Shown: one piece after another, positions 15,525-24,769 of the stretch | Layout: each line of letters opens with the position of its first letter | How positions within the stretch are numbered: position 1 is the first letter of the stretch | Assembly (NCBI GenBank): GCA_016709995.1 | Contig: JADJLQ010000001.1 | Location: 282,001 to 346,000, forward strand | Reading direction: 5' to 3' | DNA length: 64,000 bases | From: Saprospiraceae bacterium | GTDB taxonomy: Bacteria > Bacteroidota > Bacteroidia > Chitinophagales > Saprospiraceae | Notes under the pieces: model-generated | The model's database searches: none | What the model was told of the DNA's origin: nothing | What the model saw: the letters and a program-made list of their open reading frames with translations, nothing else | Made by a program: the position numbers and the translations under genes

Positions 15525-17687
15525 ATGGCAACTTCAATTATAAAATCAACCAGCCGAAGGCAGTTTTTGAAAGCATCCACCCTCGCGACCGGTGGTTTAT
15601 TTATCAGTTTCAATCTTTTCAGCAAAGGGTCATCTGGCAATATCAAAGCCACCGATGATCCTGATCTGATCAATTTTAATTCATATCTCTCTATTCACCC
15701 TGATGGCAGCGTGACCATATACTCTCCTAACCCTGAAGTAGGACAGGGTATCAAGACTTCTTTTCCAATGATCGTCGCAGAAGAACTGGATATGGACTGG
15801 TCCAAAATAAAAGTGGAGCAAGCTCCCTTGGACACCAAACGGTTTGAACGACAAGTGGCAGGAGGAAGTAGAAGTACTCCTCATTCCTGGAAGCGTCTTC
15901 GTGAGGCTGGGGCCACCGCAAGAAATGTACTGATGCAAGCCGCTGCAGCTCAATGGAGTGTGCCTATGGATCAGTTATCTACCACCCAGGGTTTTGTCTG
16001 GCATAAAGCGACCAATCGGTCGATGCATTATGGTTCTTTGGCTGTCACAGCATCTAAATTGACCCCCTCCAAAGACATTGTACTTAAAGACCCTTCACAA
16101 TTTCATACCATTGGTACCTGGGTAAAAAGTGTCGACAATATGGAAGTGTTCACTGGCAAGGCAATCTATGGTTTTGATGTGAAGCGGCCTGGTATGCTCC
16201 ATGCCATGATCGTAAGGCCTCCTGCTTTTGGTATGACACTGAAAAATGTGGACAGTGCTGAAGCAAAGGCTATGCCTGGCATCTTAGAGGTGGTCACTTT
16301 TGGAAACAAAGTGGCTGTGGTAGGCAAATCTACCTGGGAAGTCATGAAAGCCAGAAAAACATTGAAGCTTGACTATCAAAACGACAAAGCATTGGAGAGC
16401 TCTGAGATGCATGAAAAGATCTTCGCTGATATGATCTCGAATGGCAAAATGGATGTGAAGAGAAAAGAAGGTGATACTGAGGCAGCTTTCAAAACAGCAG
16501 CTAAAATCGTGGAAGCGGAATTTGTTTGTCCTTTCGTGCCACACAATTCCATGGAGCCGATGAATTTCTTCGCCGATGTCAAAGAAAACACTGCTGAACT
16601 CGTAGGCCCAACCCAAACCCCGGAGAGTGCAAGAAATGGCGTAGCCAAGTTGCTTAATATTCCACAGGAGAATATTACAGTGGAAATGACCAAAATGGGC
16701 GGCGGCTTTGGACGAAGATTAAATAGTGACTACGCTTTGGAAGCTGCGGAGCTTTCATCCTTGGTCAAAGCACCTATAAAATTGTTATGGACCAGGGAAG
16801 ACGATATGACTGCAGGGATCTACCGGCCAGCTTGTAAATATAAATTTAAAGCGGCCCTGGATGCAAATGGCAATATTACAGCCTTTCATGTGAGAGGAGC
16901 CGGGATGAATAGTGGCAATCCGGTTAGGGAAAATAATTTTCCAGTCGGAGCAATCGATCATGTCACTATGGAGTCATCTGATTTTAAATCGGCTATTACT
17001 ACAGGTCCCTGGAGAGCGCCAATCACAAATTTCCTGGCCGGTGCCGAACAAATATTTTTTGATGAAGTAGCAGAAGCTGCAGGCAAAGATCCACTCAAAA
17101 TGAGGCTTGAGCTGGTTGAAAAGGCAAAAACCAATCCGGTGGGTAAGGTCCAATACGAACCTGATCGGTTTAAAGCTGTCATAGATCTGGTAGCAGAGAA
17201 ATCCAATTGGTATAAAAAGAAAAAAGGCGTATACAAAGGATTTAGTGTATACTTTGCGCACTCCACCTATGTTGCTCAGGTCGCAGAAGTAATCAAGGTC
17301 AAAGGTATCCCCGTTGTTAAAAAAGTCTACTGTGCAGTGGACTGTGGTATCCTGGTCAATCAGAGCGGAGCACGAAACCAGGTCGTTGGCAGTATTGTAG
17401 ATGGTATCGGAACGGCAATGTTTGGCAAATTGTCTTTCAATGAGGGTGCACCGGATCAAAGTAATTTTGATAGTTACCGCTTGATTAGAATGTCTGAAAT
17501 TCCTGCAGTTGATGTGCATTTTGTTAAAAACACCATAGAGCCCACCGGTTTAGGTGAACCAGCGCTCCCTCCAATTAGTGGGGCTGTTGGCAATGCCTTG
17601 TATTCGGCTACGGGCATTCGGTACAGAGATCAGCCATTTATCGACCAACAGGTAAGTGTAAAATCAACCAGTAAATCAATTATGTGA
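15525..17687 (+). CDS. Molybdopterin-binding subunit of a xanthine-oxidase-family dehydrogenase (IorB-like), Tat-exported
   Basis: Catalytic subunit (720 aa) carrying the molybdenum cofactor; relatives oxidise aldehydes or N-heterocycles. The N-terminus has a twin-arginine signal (S-R-R-Q-F-L-K, R11-R12). The aldehyde oxidase a/b-hammerhead domain spans about 190-290. G-G-G-F-G-R-R lies at 392-398, and the probable catalytic Glu is E678 in G-L-G-E-P-A-L-P-P. The usual third gene, a cytochrome c subunit seen in many IorAB-type clusters, is not adjacent. Substrate cannot be inferred. Confidence 0.93.
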   Translation: MATSIIKSTSRRQFLKASTLATGGLFISFNLFSKGSSGNIKATDDPDLINFNSYLSIHPDGSVTIYSPNPEVGQGIKTSFPMIVAEELDMDWSKIKVEQAPLDTKRFERQVAGGSRSTPHSWKRLREAGATARNVLMQAAAAQWSVPMDQLSTTQGFVWHKATNRSMHYGSLAVTASKLTPSKDIVLKDPSQFHTIGTWVKSVDNMEVFTGKAIYGFDVKRPGMLHAMIVRPPAFGMTLKNVDSAEAKAMPGILEVVTFGNKVAVVGKSTWEVMKARKTLKLDYQNDKALESSEMHEKIFADMISNGKMDVKRKEGDTEAAFKTAAKIVEAEFVCPFVPHNSMEPMNFFADVKENTAELVGPTQTPESARNGVAKLLNIPQENITVEMTKMGGGFGRRLNSDYALEAAELSSLVKAPIKLLWTREDDMTAGIYRPACKYKFKAALDANGNITAFHVRGAGMNSGNPVRENNFPVGAIDHVTMESSDFKSAITTGPWRAPITNFLAGAEQIFFDEVAEAAGKDPLKMRLELVEKAKTNPVGKVQYEPDRFKAVIDLVAEKSNWYKKKKGVYKGFSVYFAHSTYVAQVAEVIKVKGIPVVKKVYCAVDCGILVNQSGARNQVVGSIVDGIGTAMFGKLSFNEGAPDQSNFDSYRLIRMSEIPAVDVHFVKNTIEPTGLGEPALPPISGAVGNALYSATGIRYRDQPFIDQQVSVKSTSKSIM

Positions 17688-17925
17688 TACTAACATAATC
17701 TCTTTTATTCGTATGCCCGGTAATCTATTTGCCCTTATAATGCTTTCGGAAGATTTTCTATAACAGTAGTGGCTTAAGGTTAATTTAGATAATTTGTTTA
17801 ATATATAAATTATTGAAATTTAGGTAATTATAAAATTTTATCCGCCTTAGTCAGGTCTTGGTAGCCTTAAAACAGGTATTGACAATTTCCCCTAGCTGAT
17901 TTTTAAAAAATTCATTAAAATAATC

Positions 17926-17933
17926 TATCTTTG
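17926..17933 (+). promoter_or_regulatory. Bacteroidota -7 element for yceD-rpmF
   Basis: TATCTTTG, an exact TAnnTTTG match, lies 30 bases before the yceD ATG. A T-rich stretch at about 17901-17904 is at -33 distance. Confidence 0.55.
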
Positions 17934-17963
17934 CGGGCCGAAAAATTCGGAAAAGTCTTTTTA

Positions 17964-18470
17964 ATGGAAGCATTGAAGGAATATACTGTACCGCTCACTG
18001 GCTTGAAGCCGGGAAATCATGTTTACCAATTTGAGGTAGGCTCTGATTTTTTTAAGCATTTTGAAAATTCGCCTATTGAGCGTGGAAGGTTCACGGCCAG
18101 TATCACCTTAGATAGACAGCCAAATCTTGCAGTGGTCAATTTTCAAATTGAAGGTGCCTATGAATGTGTGTGTGACCGGTGTTTGGTGCAGATCGAACTG
18201 CCGGTGACTTATGATGATCAATTGATCTTGAAATTTGAAGAAGGAGAAGATACTGATGAAGTGCTGTATCTTGATCCTCAAGCTTCTGAATGGAATGCTT
18301 CAAAAGTCATTTTTGAGCTGATTTGTCTAGGCAAACCACTCATGAATGTTTATGATTGCCAGGGTATACCGTGTGATGCAGTGATGTTGAAGAAATTGAC
18401 GGAGTTTGAAGTGAAGACTGACATCGACGAATCCGTTTGGAAAGACCTTAAAAATATTAAATTGAATTAA
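17964..18470 (+). CDS. YceD/DUF177 family protein
   Basis: A 168-aa protein of the YceD (DUF177) family, linked in other bacteria to 23S rRNA accumulation and plant Orf30. An in-frame TTG at 17931 would extend it, but that TTG is part of the -7 promoter box, so the ATG at 17964 is the real start. Two cysteine pairs are visible, C-x-C-x-x-C in the middle and C-x-x-x-x-C (D-C-Q-G-I-P-C) near the end, as in metal-binding members. rpmF follows 19 bases later, the almost universal yceD-rpmF pair. Confidence 0.92.
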   Translation: MEALKEYTVPLTGLKPGNHVYQFEVGSDFFKHFENSPIERGRFTASITLDRQPNLAVVNFQIEGAYECVCDRCLVQIELPVTYDDQLILKFEEGEDTDEVLYLDPQASEWNASKVIFELICLGKPLMNVYDCQGIPCDAVMLKKLTEFEVKTDIDESVWKDLKNIKLN

Positions 18471-18489
18471 TAGTTATAAATAATTTGTC

Positions 18490-18675
18490 ATGCCAAATCC
18501 AAAGACAAGGATCTCCAGATCCAGAAAAAACAAAAGACGCAATCACCATCATGCTGAACTGCCTAATGTGTCTATCTGCAAGACTACCGGTGAAGCTTTT
18601 TTAAGACATCGTGCTTACTGGCATGAAGGTGAGTTGTATTACAAAGGCAGAGTATTGGTCAAAGGAGCTGAATAA
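18490..18675 (+). CDS. rpmF: 50S ribosomal protein L32
   Basis: A 61-aa basic ribosomal protein. The start M-P-N-P-K-x-R-x-S-R-S-R-K-x-K-R-R is typical, and the family C-terminal part (H-R-x-Y-x-x-x-x-Y-Y-K-G-R) is present. Only one of the usual four zinc-ligand cysteines is kept (S-I-C-K), so this is probably a zinc-free form. It lies between yceD and the ridA-like gene in one transcription unit. Confidence 0.97.
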   Translation: MPNPKTRISRSRKNKRRNHHHAELPNVSICKTTGEAFLRHRAYWHEGELYYKGRVLVKGAE

Positions 18676-18680
18676 AGAAG

Positions 18681-19061
18681 ATGAAAGAGATCATCAGGAC
18701 GGACCAGGCTCCATTGCCGATAGGCCCTTATAACCAGGCTGTTAGAGCCAATGGTTGTTTGTATATATCCGGTCAGATCGGAATAGACCCTAATGATGGT
18801 AGCATCAAAAACGGTACGTTGGAGGAGGAGACTCACCAGGTACTAACCAACCTTGGTGCTATTCTTACTGCTGCTGGCATTGGCTTTGAGCACGTAGTCA
18901 AATGCACTGTCTTTATCAGAGATATGAGTCAGTTTGCCAGGATCAATGCAGTGTATGCCACTTATTTTAATGAAGCAACGGCTCCTGCAAGGGAGACCGT
19001 AGAGGTGAGTAATCTGCCCAAAAATGTTCAAGTAGAGATCTCTGCGATAGCCGTCTGTTAA
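18681..19061 (+). CDS. RidA family reactive enamine/imine deaminase
   Basis: A 126-aa YjgF/YER057c/UK114 protein, which hydrolyses toxic 2-aminoacrylate-type enamines. The trimer active site is intact: P-I-G-P-Y-x-Q-A (13-20), Y-I-S-G-Q-I-G (28-34), R104 in P-A-R-E-T-V-E-V and E119 in Q-V-E-I-S-A. It follows rpmF by five bases and is followed by trpS after one base, so it belongs to the yceD-rpmF-trpS transcript. Confidence 0.95.
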   Translation: MKEIIRTDQAPLPIGPYNQAVRANGCLYISGQIGIDPNDGSIKNGTLEEETHQVLTNLGAILTAAGIGFEHVVKCTVFIRDMSQFARINAVYATYFNEATAPARETVEVSNLPKNVQVEISAIAVC

Positions 19062-19062
19062 C

Positions 19063-20094
19063 ATGCTGGAGGCTCCACTCGATTCATCTGCAACCAGGCC
19101 ACGTGTACTTTCTTGTATGCAGCCTACAGGCAATCTTCACTTTGGAAGGTATTTTGGGGCCGTGCAGAATTGGGTGAATCTCCAACAAACTTATAATTGT
19201 TTTTATGGAATTGTAGATTACCATGCAATGACCATGCCCTATAAACCCAGTGGTCTTCGCGAAGCTACCTGGAATGGTATATTTGGCTTACTAGCTTGTG
19301 GAATTAATCCTGACAATCTATTTATTCAATCCCTGGTGCCAGAGCATGCTGAATTGGCCTGGATACTCAATTGTTTTGCCAGCTATGGAGAGACCCAGAG
19401 GATGACCCAGTTTAAGGACAAGACCTCTCAAGCGAGCGAAAAAGACAAGGACGCATTCATTTCAGTGGGACTATTTACTTATCCTGTACTTCAAGCCGCA
19501 GACATATTAATATATAAACCTAAATATGTGCCGGTAGGCAAAGACCAGGAGCAGCATCTCGAGCTGGCCCGCAACATCGCCACCAGGCTCAATAATATCG
19601 TAGGCAAAGAATTAATTCCTGTTCCGGAGGCATTGTTTACAGAGATTCCCAAAGTCATGTCCACCGCTGATCCCTCCCGTAAGATGAGTGCCAGCCTGGG
19701 GGAAAAACACAATATCAATGTATTTGCTCCCGCAGAGGTCATCCGAAAACAAATCAAATCCGCTGTGACAGATACAGGTACACCTGATCCAGGCAAAATG
19801 AGTGAGGGTGTTGAGAATTTGTTTTCCTTGCTCCGTGCTTGTGGCCAGCAAGAAGCCGCCAAACAGCTATTATCACAATACACCGCCCAAACCCTCAAAT
19901 ATTCTGAGCTCAAAGAAGTCGTAGCTGATGCCCTGGTCGCCCTCAGCGATCCCATGCGTGACAAAATGCAAGAGATCCTCGCCAATAAAAAAGACTACAA
20001 ACAGATGATTAAGGCTAGCTCCGTAGTCATCCGAAAGCAAGCCAAAGCCAACCTGGATGAAATCAAAGAGGCTGTTGGGTTGATGGTAGTCTGA
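19063..20094 (+). CDS. trpS: Tryptophanyl-tRNA synthetase
   Basis: Class I aminoacyl-tRNA synthetase charging tRNA-Trp (343 aa). The HIGH-type motif is P-T-G-N-L-H-F-G-R-Y (21-30) and the KMSKS-type loop is K-M-S-A-S (207-211). The Q-A-A-D-I-L and P-V-G-x-D-Q-x-Q/E-H segments of the Trp pocket are present. The start ATG lies one base after the ridA-like stop; the first ten residues are a non-conserved extension. No terminator was found after it. Confidence 0.97.
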   Translation: MLEAPLDSSATRPRVLSCMQPTGNLHFGRYFGAVQNWVNLQQTYNCFYGIVDYHAMTMPYKPSGLREATWNGIFGLLACGINPDNLFIQSLVPEHAELAWILNCFASYGETQRMTQFKDKTSQASEKDKDAFISVGLFTYPVLQAADILIYKPKYVPVGKDQEQHLELARNIATRLNNIVGKELIPVPEALFTEIPKVMSTADPSRKMSASLGEKHNINVFAPAEVIRKQIKSAVTDTGTPDPGKMSEGVENLFSLLRACGQQEAAKQLLSQYTAQTLKYSELKEVVADALVALSDPMRDKMQEILANKKDYKQMIKASSVVIRKQAKANLDEIKEAVGLMVV

Positions 20095-20319
20095 GGATGG
20101 TCAATATCAAACCACAACTCAGGAAGAAAAGATAGATAGTTTTGTATTGGGGGATGGTCGTGCTTTTTGCCTGAATCTACACAGGATCTGGGATTGAGTA
20201 CCTGGAAATTTCATGGCATCATTTGAACAGTTTAAAATTACCTAAGAGTTCTTGGACCTTAGGTTTCATCAATTTGTTTATTTTGAACCATAATATTATC
20301 CAATCTAGACAATCTCTGT

Positions 20320-22998
20320 ATGATACATTCTCTTGCTAAGGCGATTTTTCAAATCATGAGCTTAGGCCTCATTCTAATCACACCAATGGCTTCAGGATTT
20401 GGGCAGACTGTAACCTCTTTGCAATGTGAGTACCTGGTCAACCCCATAGGAGTAGATACAGATCATCCAAGGCTTTCGTGGATGCTGCAAGATTCCACAA
20501 GAGGCGCAGCCCAGTCTGCTTATAGAATAGTGGTGGGTACAGACTCCTCAGCCGTAAGTCATCAATTAGCCAATACCTGGGATTCAAAGAAAACTTTAGG
20601 GCGCCTCAATTTGGTCACCATGCCAGGTTCTGCTCTCAAGCCTTTTACCAAATATTATTGGACCGTGCTTGTTTGGAATCAACTCGGAAAACCTTTGGCT
20701 GCAGGTCGGGTTGCGACATTTGAGACTGGTATGATGGATATGCGCCACTGGCAGGGGAGTTGGATCAGTGATGGTGACAATATTCAAACCTTGGAGGCTC
20801 CCTATTTCCGCAAAGTATTCACCACGACCAAAGCGATCCAATCAGCCAGAGCCTATATTGCAGCGGCAGGATTGTATGAGTTAAGTCTCAATGGCACTAA
20901 AGTAGGCGATCATCGTCTTGATCCAATGTATACTCGCTTCGACCGCCGAAATTTCTATGTTACTTACGATATCACCACTCAACTCAAACAGGGTCCAAAT
21001 TCAGTTGGCGTATTGCTGGGCAATGGGTGGTACAATCATCAATCTTTAGCAGTATGGAATTTTGACCGGGCACCATGGAGAGCAAGGCCAGCCTTCTGCC
21101 TGGATATAAAAATCACTTATACAGATGGTACCACTCAGACCATCACCTCGGACCAAAGTTGGAAGACCCATACTGGCCCGCTGGTGTTTAACAGTATTTA
21201 CACAGGGGAACATTATGATGCTCGCAAGGAAATACCAGGCTGGAACACAGTGAATTATGTGGATACTGCCTGGAGGAGGACGATTTTAAGGGCAGCTCCC
21301 TCCAAAAATATAGTGAGTCAACTCATGTCGCCAATTAAAAATGTTTTGAAAATTCCTGTTCAATCGATGACCCGATTTAGTGATACCAATTATGTATTTG
21401 ACCTTGGTCAAAATATCGCAGGTGTGACACAAGTCAGACTCAATGGTGAAGAAGGCACCATCGTTAGAATTAAACATGGTGAGCGACTCCAAAAGGACAA
21501 TCATGTTGATATGTCTAATATAGATGTATACTATCGGCCTGTTGATGATGGTGATCCTTATGGTACAGACATCGTGATCTTAAACGGCCAGGGGCCCATT
21601 GATTTTATGCCAAAGTTTAATTATAAGGGTTTCCAGTATGTAGAGATTAGCAGTAGCAGACCTATAGCTTTAACCAAAGAGGATGTGACCGGTTGGTTTA
21701 TGCACAGTGATGTGACTCCGGTCGGTAGCATAGATTGCTCCAACCCTATCATCAATAAATTATGGTGGGCGACTAACAATTCTTATCTGTCAAACTTATT
21801 TGGGTATCCAACCGACTGTCCTCAGCGTGAGAAAAATGGTTGGACAGGGGATGGACATTTTGCTGTGGAAACAGGACTGTTTAATTTTGATGGCATCACT
21901 ATCTATGAAAAATGGATGGCTGACCATCGGGATGAGCAACAGCCCAATGGAGTACTGCCTGATATCATACCGACCGGTGGCTGGGGATATGGTACTGCCA
22001 ATGGCACCGATTGGACCTCCACCATTGCCATCATTCCCTGGAATCTTTATTTATTTTATGGGGACAAAAAGCCGTTGCAAGACAATTACCTTGCTATCAA
22101 ACAATACCTCAAATATGTTGAAAGCATCAGCCCGGCCGGACTCACTACATTTGGTCGTGGCGATTGGGTACCGGTCAAATCTACTTCTCCTCTGGAGTAT
22201 ACTTCTTCTATCTATTATTATGTAGATGCTACTATCCTTGCCAAATCATCCAGGCTGTTTGGTAACTCGGAAGATGAAAAATATTACACAGCACTTGCTC
22301 TGAAAATCAAAAAGGCTATCAACGATAAATATTTTAATTCGGCTACCAATATCTATGGCAGTGGCCTACAGACAGAGATGAGCATGGCTTTACAATGGGG
22401 TATAGTGCCTCCAGAGTTAAAATCCAAAGTTGCGGCTAACCTGGCGACCCGGGTTAAGTCGGATGGTATGCATTTAGATGTAGGCGTGTTAGGTGCCAAA
22501 GCCATCCTCAACGCTCTAAGCGATAATGGTCAGGCAGCTACGGCGTATGCCTTAGCAGCACAAGACAGCTACCCCTCCTGGGGCTGGTGGATTAAAAATG
22601 GAGCTACCACTTTGTATGAAAATTGGAATATTCAGGCAGCCCGGGATATCTCGTTAAATCATATGATGTTTGGGGAGATTGGAGCCTGGTTTTTTAAAGG
22701 TCTTGGTGGCATCCATCCTGATGAAGCGAACCCCGGTTTTAAAAACATTCTATTGTCTCCGCATTTTGTGTCACAGCTCAGTCACTTTACCGCCAGTCAC
22801 CGTGGACCTTTTGGAACCATCCTTTCATCCTGGCAGAGACTGGGCGACAGCATTAAATATTCGGTGACCATTCCGGCCAATTCCACAGCTACTGTGGAAT
22901 TTGACCTCACACCAGGTCAGCAAATAATACTTGATCACAAACAAATACCTGCTAAAATCAGTCTTTCATCCGGAACCTATTTGTTTATGATCAAATAA
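20320..22998 (+). CDS. Alpha-L-rhamnosidase, GH78
   Basis: Secreted glycoside hydrolase (892 aa) that removes terminal alpha-L-rhamnose from plant or bacterial glycans. A signal peptide occupies about residues 1-29. Then come an Ig-like domain (C-E-Y-L-V-N-P-I-G-V-D), the Bac_rhamnosid_N domain (A-x-A-Y-I-A-A-A-G-L-Y-E-L-S-L-N-G), the alpha/alpha barrel with P-T-D-C-P-Q-R-E-K-N-G-W-T-G-D and T-T-L-Y-E-N-W (E767, probable catalytic base), and a C-terminal beta domain. It stands alone, away from the SusCD pair. Confidence 0.95.
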   Translation: MIHSLAKAIFQIMSLGLILITPMASGFGQTVTSLQCEYLVNPIGVDTDHPRLSWMLQDSTRGAAQSAYRIVVGTDSSAVSHQLANTWDSKKTLGRLNLVTMPGSALKPFTKYYWTVLVWNQLGKPLAAGRVATFETGMMDMRHWQGSWISDGDNIQTLEAPYFRKVFTTTKAIQSARAYIAAAGLYELSLNGTKVGDHRLDPMYTRFDRRNFYVTYDITTQLKQGPNSVGVLLGNGWYNHQSLAVWNFDRAPWRARPAFCLDIKITYTDGTTQTITSDQSWKTHTGPLVFNSIYTGEHYDARKEIPGWNTVNYVDTAWRRTILRAAPSKNIVSQLMSPIKNVLKIPVQSMTRFSDTNYVFDLGQNIAGVTQVRLNGEEGTIVRIKHGERLQKDNHVDMSNIDVYYRPVDDGDPYGTDIVILNGQGPIDFMPKFNYKGFQYVEISSSRPIALTKEDVTGWFMHSDVTPVGSIDCSNPIINKLWWATNNSYLSNLFGYPTDCPQREKNGWTGDGHFAVETGLFNFDGITIYEKWMADHRDEQQPNGVLPDIIPTGGWGYGTANGTDWTSTIAIIPWNLYLFYGDKKPLQDNYLAIKQYLKYVESISPAGLTTFGRGDWVPVKSTSPLEYTSSIYYYVDATILAKSSRLFGNSEDEKYYTALALKIKKAINDKYFNSATNIYGSGLQTEMSMALQWGIVPPELKSKVAANLATRVKSDGMHLDVGVLGAKAILNALSDNGQAATAYALAAQDSYPSWGWWIKNGATTLYENWNIQAARDISLNHMMFGEIGAWFFKGLGGIHPDEANPGFKNILLSPHFVSQLSHFTASHRGPFGTILSSWQRLGDSIKYSVTIPANSTATVEFDLTPGQQIILDHKQIPAKISLSSGTYLFMIK

Positions 22999-23056
22999 AT
23001 TTTTGCATTAAGAATGGGAATTCATCTTGTCTTACAATGCCTGAAATGACTATGCA

Positions 23057-23542
23057 ATGAAATCTTTCAAAGCTAAAATTGAAATTATTGGAGTCAACCC
23101 TTATGTGCCGGTGCCTGATAAAATCTTGCAATATATTTTTAGTCGGGTAGGCAGTGTAAAAGGAAATATACCGATACTGGGCACAGTCAATGGGGTTGAA
23201 TATAAGCAGACCTTGGTAAGATTTGGAGGTGCGTGGCGATTGTATATCAATACCAAAATGCTTAAAAATTCACCGCAAAGAATCGGAGAAACCATTGACA
23301 TCAGCATTGATTATGATCCCGTAAAAAGAGAAATTTTGCCACCTCCAAAGTTTAAGGAGGCTTTGAAACATCATGCTGATGCTCAATCAGTTTTTGACCA
23401 CCTTCGGCCTTCATTGAGACTTGAAATCGTACGTTATTTATCTCAGTTAAAAACCGAGCAATCCCTGGAAAGAAATATTACAAGGGCTATAAATTTTTTG
23501 TTGGGCAAAGAAAGGTTTATTGGCAGAGATGGCTTAAAATGA
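23057..23542 (+). CDS. DUF1905/YdeI-type protein
   Basis: A 161-aa protein with an N-terminal DUF1905 beta-barrel (F-K-A-K-I-E-I-I-G-V-N-P-Y-V-x-V-P, then a G-x-V-x-G and V-R-F-G-G-A-W-R-L-Y-I-N segment). The C-terminal YdeI/OmpD-associated helical part has the F-D-x-L-R-P-S-x-R-L-E-I-V-R-Y-L pattern. Family function is unknown, with loose links to bacteriocin tolerance in Gram-positive members. It follows the rhamnosidase by 58 bases but is probably unrelated to it. Confidence 0.85.
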   Translation: MKSFKAKIEIIGVNPYVPVPDKILQYIFSRVGSVKGNIPILGTVNGVEYKQTLVRFGGAWRLYINTKMLKNSPQRIGETIDISIDYDPVKREILPPPKFKEALKHHADAQSVFDHLRPSLRLEIVRYLSQLKTEQSLERNITRAINFLLGKERFIGRDGLK

Positions 23543-23887
23543 TGCTTGGCGTTAATTTATTATCCGCCTTCGCATCAGATTGGTTAAATGATTCTGCGAG
23601 TCTTTTGCCTAAAAAAAATCCTTAAATGATTAGGCTAATTCTTTTAAGTACATAGTTTAATTTTATTGACCTGCATACTAATAGGAATTTATGTCAATGT
23701 CAATTAAAGCAGCAGCTCATTCATTGAATGTTGAAAAAGGATAAGTGTTTTTACCTTAAAACGGGAGAAATATAGGTGTAATATTCCGGATCATAATGAC
23801 CTTGGACTTAGCCAATGAGATTTGAGTTTATGATACATCCCATTTGAGCAAATCAACCTATTTTTACCACCATAATCTTACTTATAT
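23543..23887. other. Intergenic region before the FAH-family gene
   Basis: A 345-base AT-rich gap. A short 6-bp inverted repeat (gcctaa / ttaggc, about 23608-23635) is the only structure seen; it has no U tract in a terminator position. No credible ORF, RNA gene or promoter was found. Confidence 0.4.
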
Positions 23888-24499
23888 ATGAAAATCATCT
23901 GTGTTGGCCGCAACTATATCGATCATGCCAAGGAGCTTAACAATCCGGTACCTACAGAGCCCATGCTCTTTATGAAACCTTCTACCGCTCTTCTGATCAA
24001 TCAGCGACCTTTTTATCACCCAGATTTTAGCTCCAATATTCACTACGAACTGGAATTGGTGATTCAGATCAATAAAAACGGTAAAAGTATTGATCCGAAG
24101 TTTGCACACAAATATTATGACAAGATCGGACTAGGTATAGATTTTACAGCGCGGGATATCCAGGATAGAGCCAAACAAAAGGGACATCCCTGGGAACTTG
24201 CCAAAGCCTTTGATTATTCTGCAGTTTTGGGAGAAATGATTCCAATCGATCAGCTCAAAGACCGGAGCAACATCCATTTTGAATTAAAGAAGAACCAGCA
24301 GACTGTCCAAATTGGGTATTCGAGTGACATGATCTTTGATTTCGATACCATCATCTCCTACGCCAGCAGATATTTCAAATTGCTCAAAGGTGATTTGATC
24401 TACACAGGTACACCTGCAGGCGTCGGACAGGTACAGATTGGGGATAATTTAGAGGGTTACTTAGAAGGCATATCCAGGTTATTTGTAAATGTGAAATGA
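23888..24499 (+). CDS. Fumarylacetoacetate hydrolase family protein
   Basis: A 203-aa member of the FAH superfamily, probably an acylpyruvase or oxaloacetate decarboxylase-like enzyme of the YcgM/FAHD1 type. The compact length, the start I-I-C-V-G-R-N-Y-x-x-H-A-x-E-L, the metal-binding H-Y-E-L-E-L-V-I (paired glutamates) and G-I-D-F-T-A-R-D-I-Q segments, and the closing T-G-T-P-A-G-V-G-Q motif all fit. FAHD1-like enzymes act on short acylpyruvates or oxaloacetate with Mg2+. The exact substrate is not decided by sequence. Confidence 0.92.
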   Translation: MKIICVGRNYIDHAKELNNPVPTEPMLFMKPSTALLINQRPFYHPDFSSNIHYELELVIQINKNGKSIDPKFAHKYYDKIGLGIDFTARDIQDRAKQKGHPWELAKAFDYSAVLGEMIPIDQLKDRSNIHFELKKNQQTVQIGYSSDMIFDFDTIISYASRYFKLLKGDLIYTGTPAGVGQVQIGDNLEGYLEGISRLFVNVK

Positions 24500-24680
24500 G
24501 CCGGTGTGCGGTAGAGTTTCCTCTATTTAACAATTAAATTAAATAAAAAAATAAACGAGCCAGGATTGTAAGTATTCAGGTAAAAGACAAGTTTCGAGTG
24601 TTTACTTATCACCTCAAAGTATGATCAATCATCTTATATAATCAAACGCTGCCCGACCTCGAACAAGTACTAATATTAAG

Positions 24681-24714
24681 TTTTTTTATCATCCAAAAAG
24701 AATCTATACATTTG
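24681..24714 (+). promoter_or_regulatory. Bacteroidota-type promoter of metK
   Basis: TACATTTG (24707-24714) matches the -7 element exactly, with a T-run (24681-24687) 19 bases upstream at the -33 place. The predicted leader is about 50 bases; no SAM riboswitch fold was recognised in it. Confidence 0.55.
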
Positions 24715-24769
24715 CACCGTCTCATTGAAAGATGGGCTTCAAATTTTAATAACCTAGAACAAATAATTT

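Noticed and set aside
16974..17519. 181-codon minus-strand frame inside the iorB-like gene
   Set aside because: Opposite-strand shadow of a conserved coding region with no family motifs.
24500..24769. SAM riboswitch before metK
   Set aside because: The leader was read for the conserved SAM-I/II-type cores and none was recognised; the promoter is only about 50 bases from the ATG, leaving little room.
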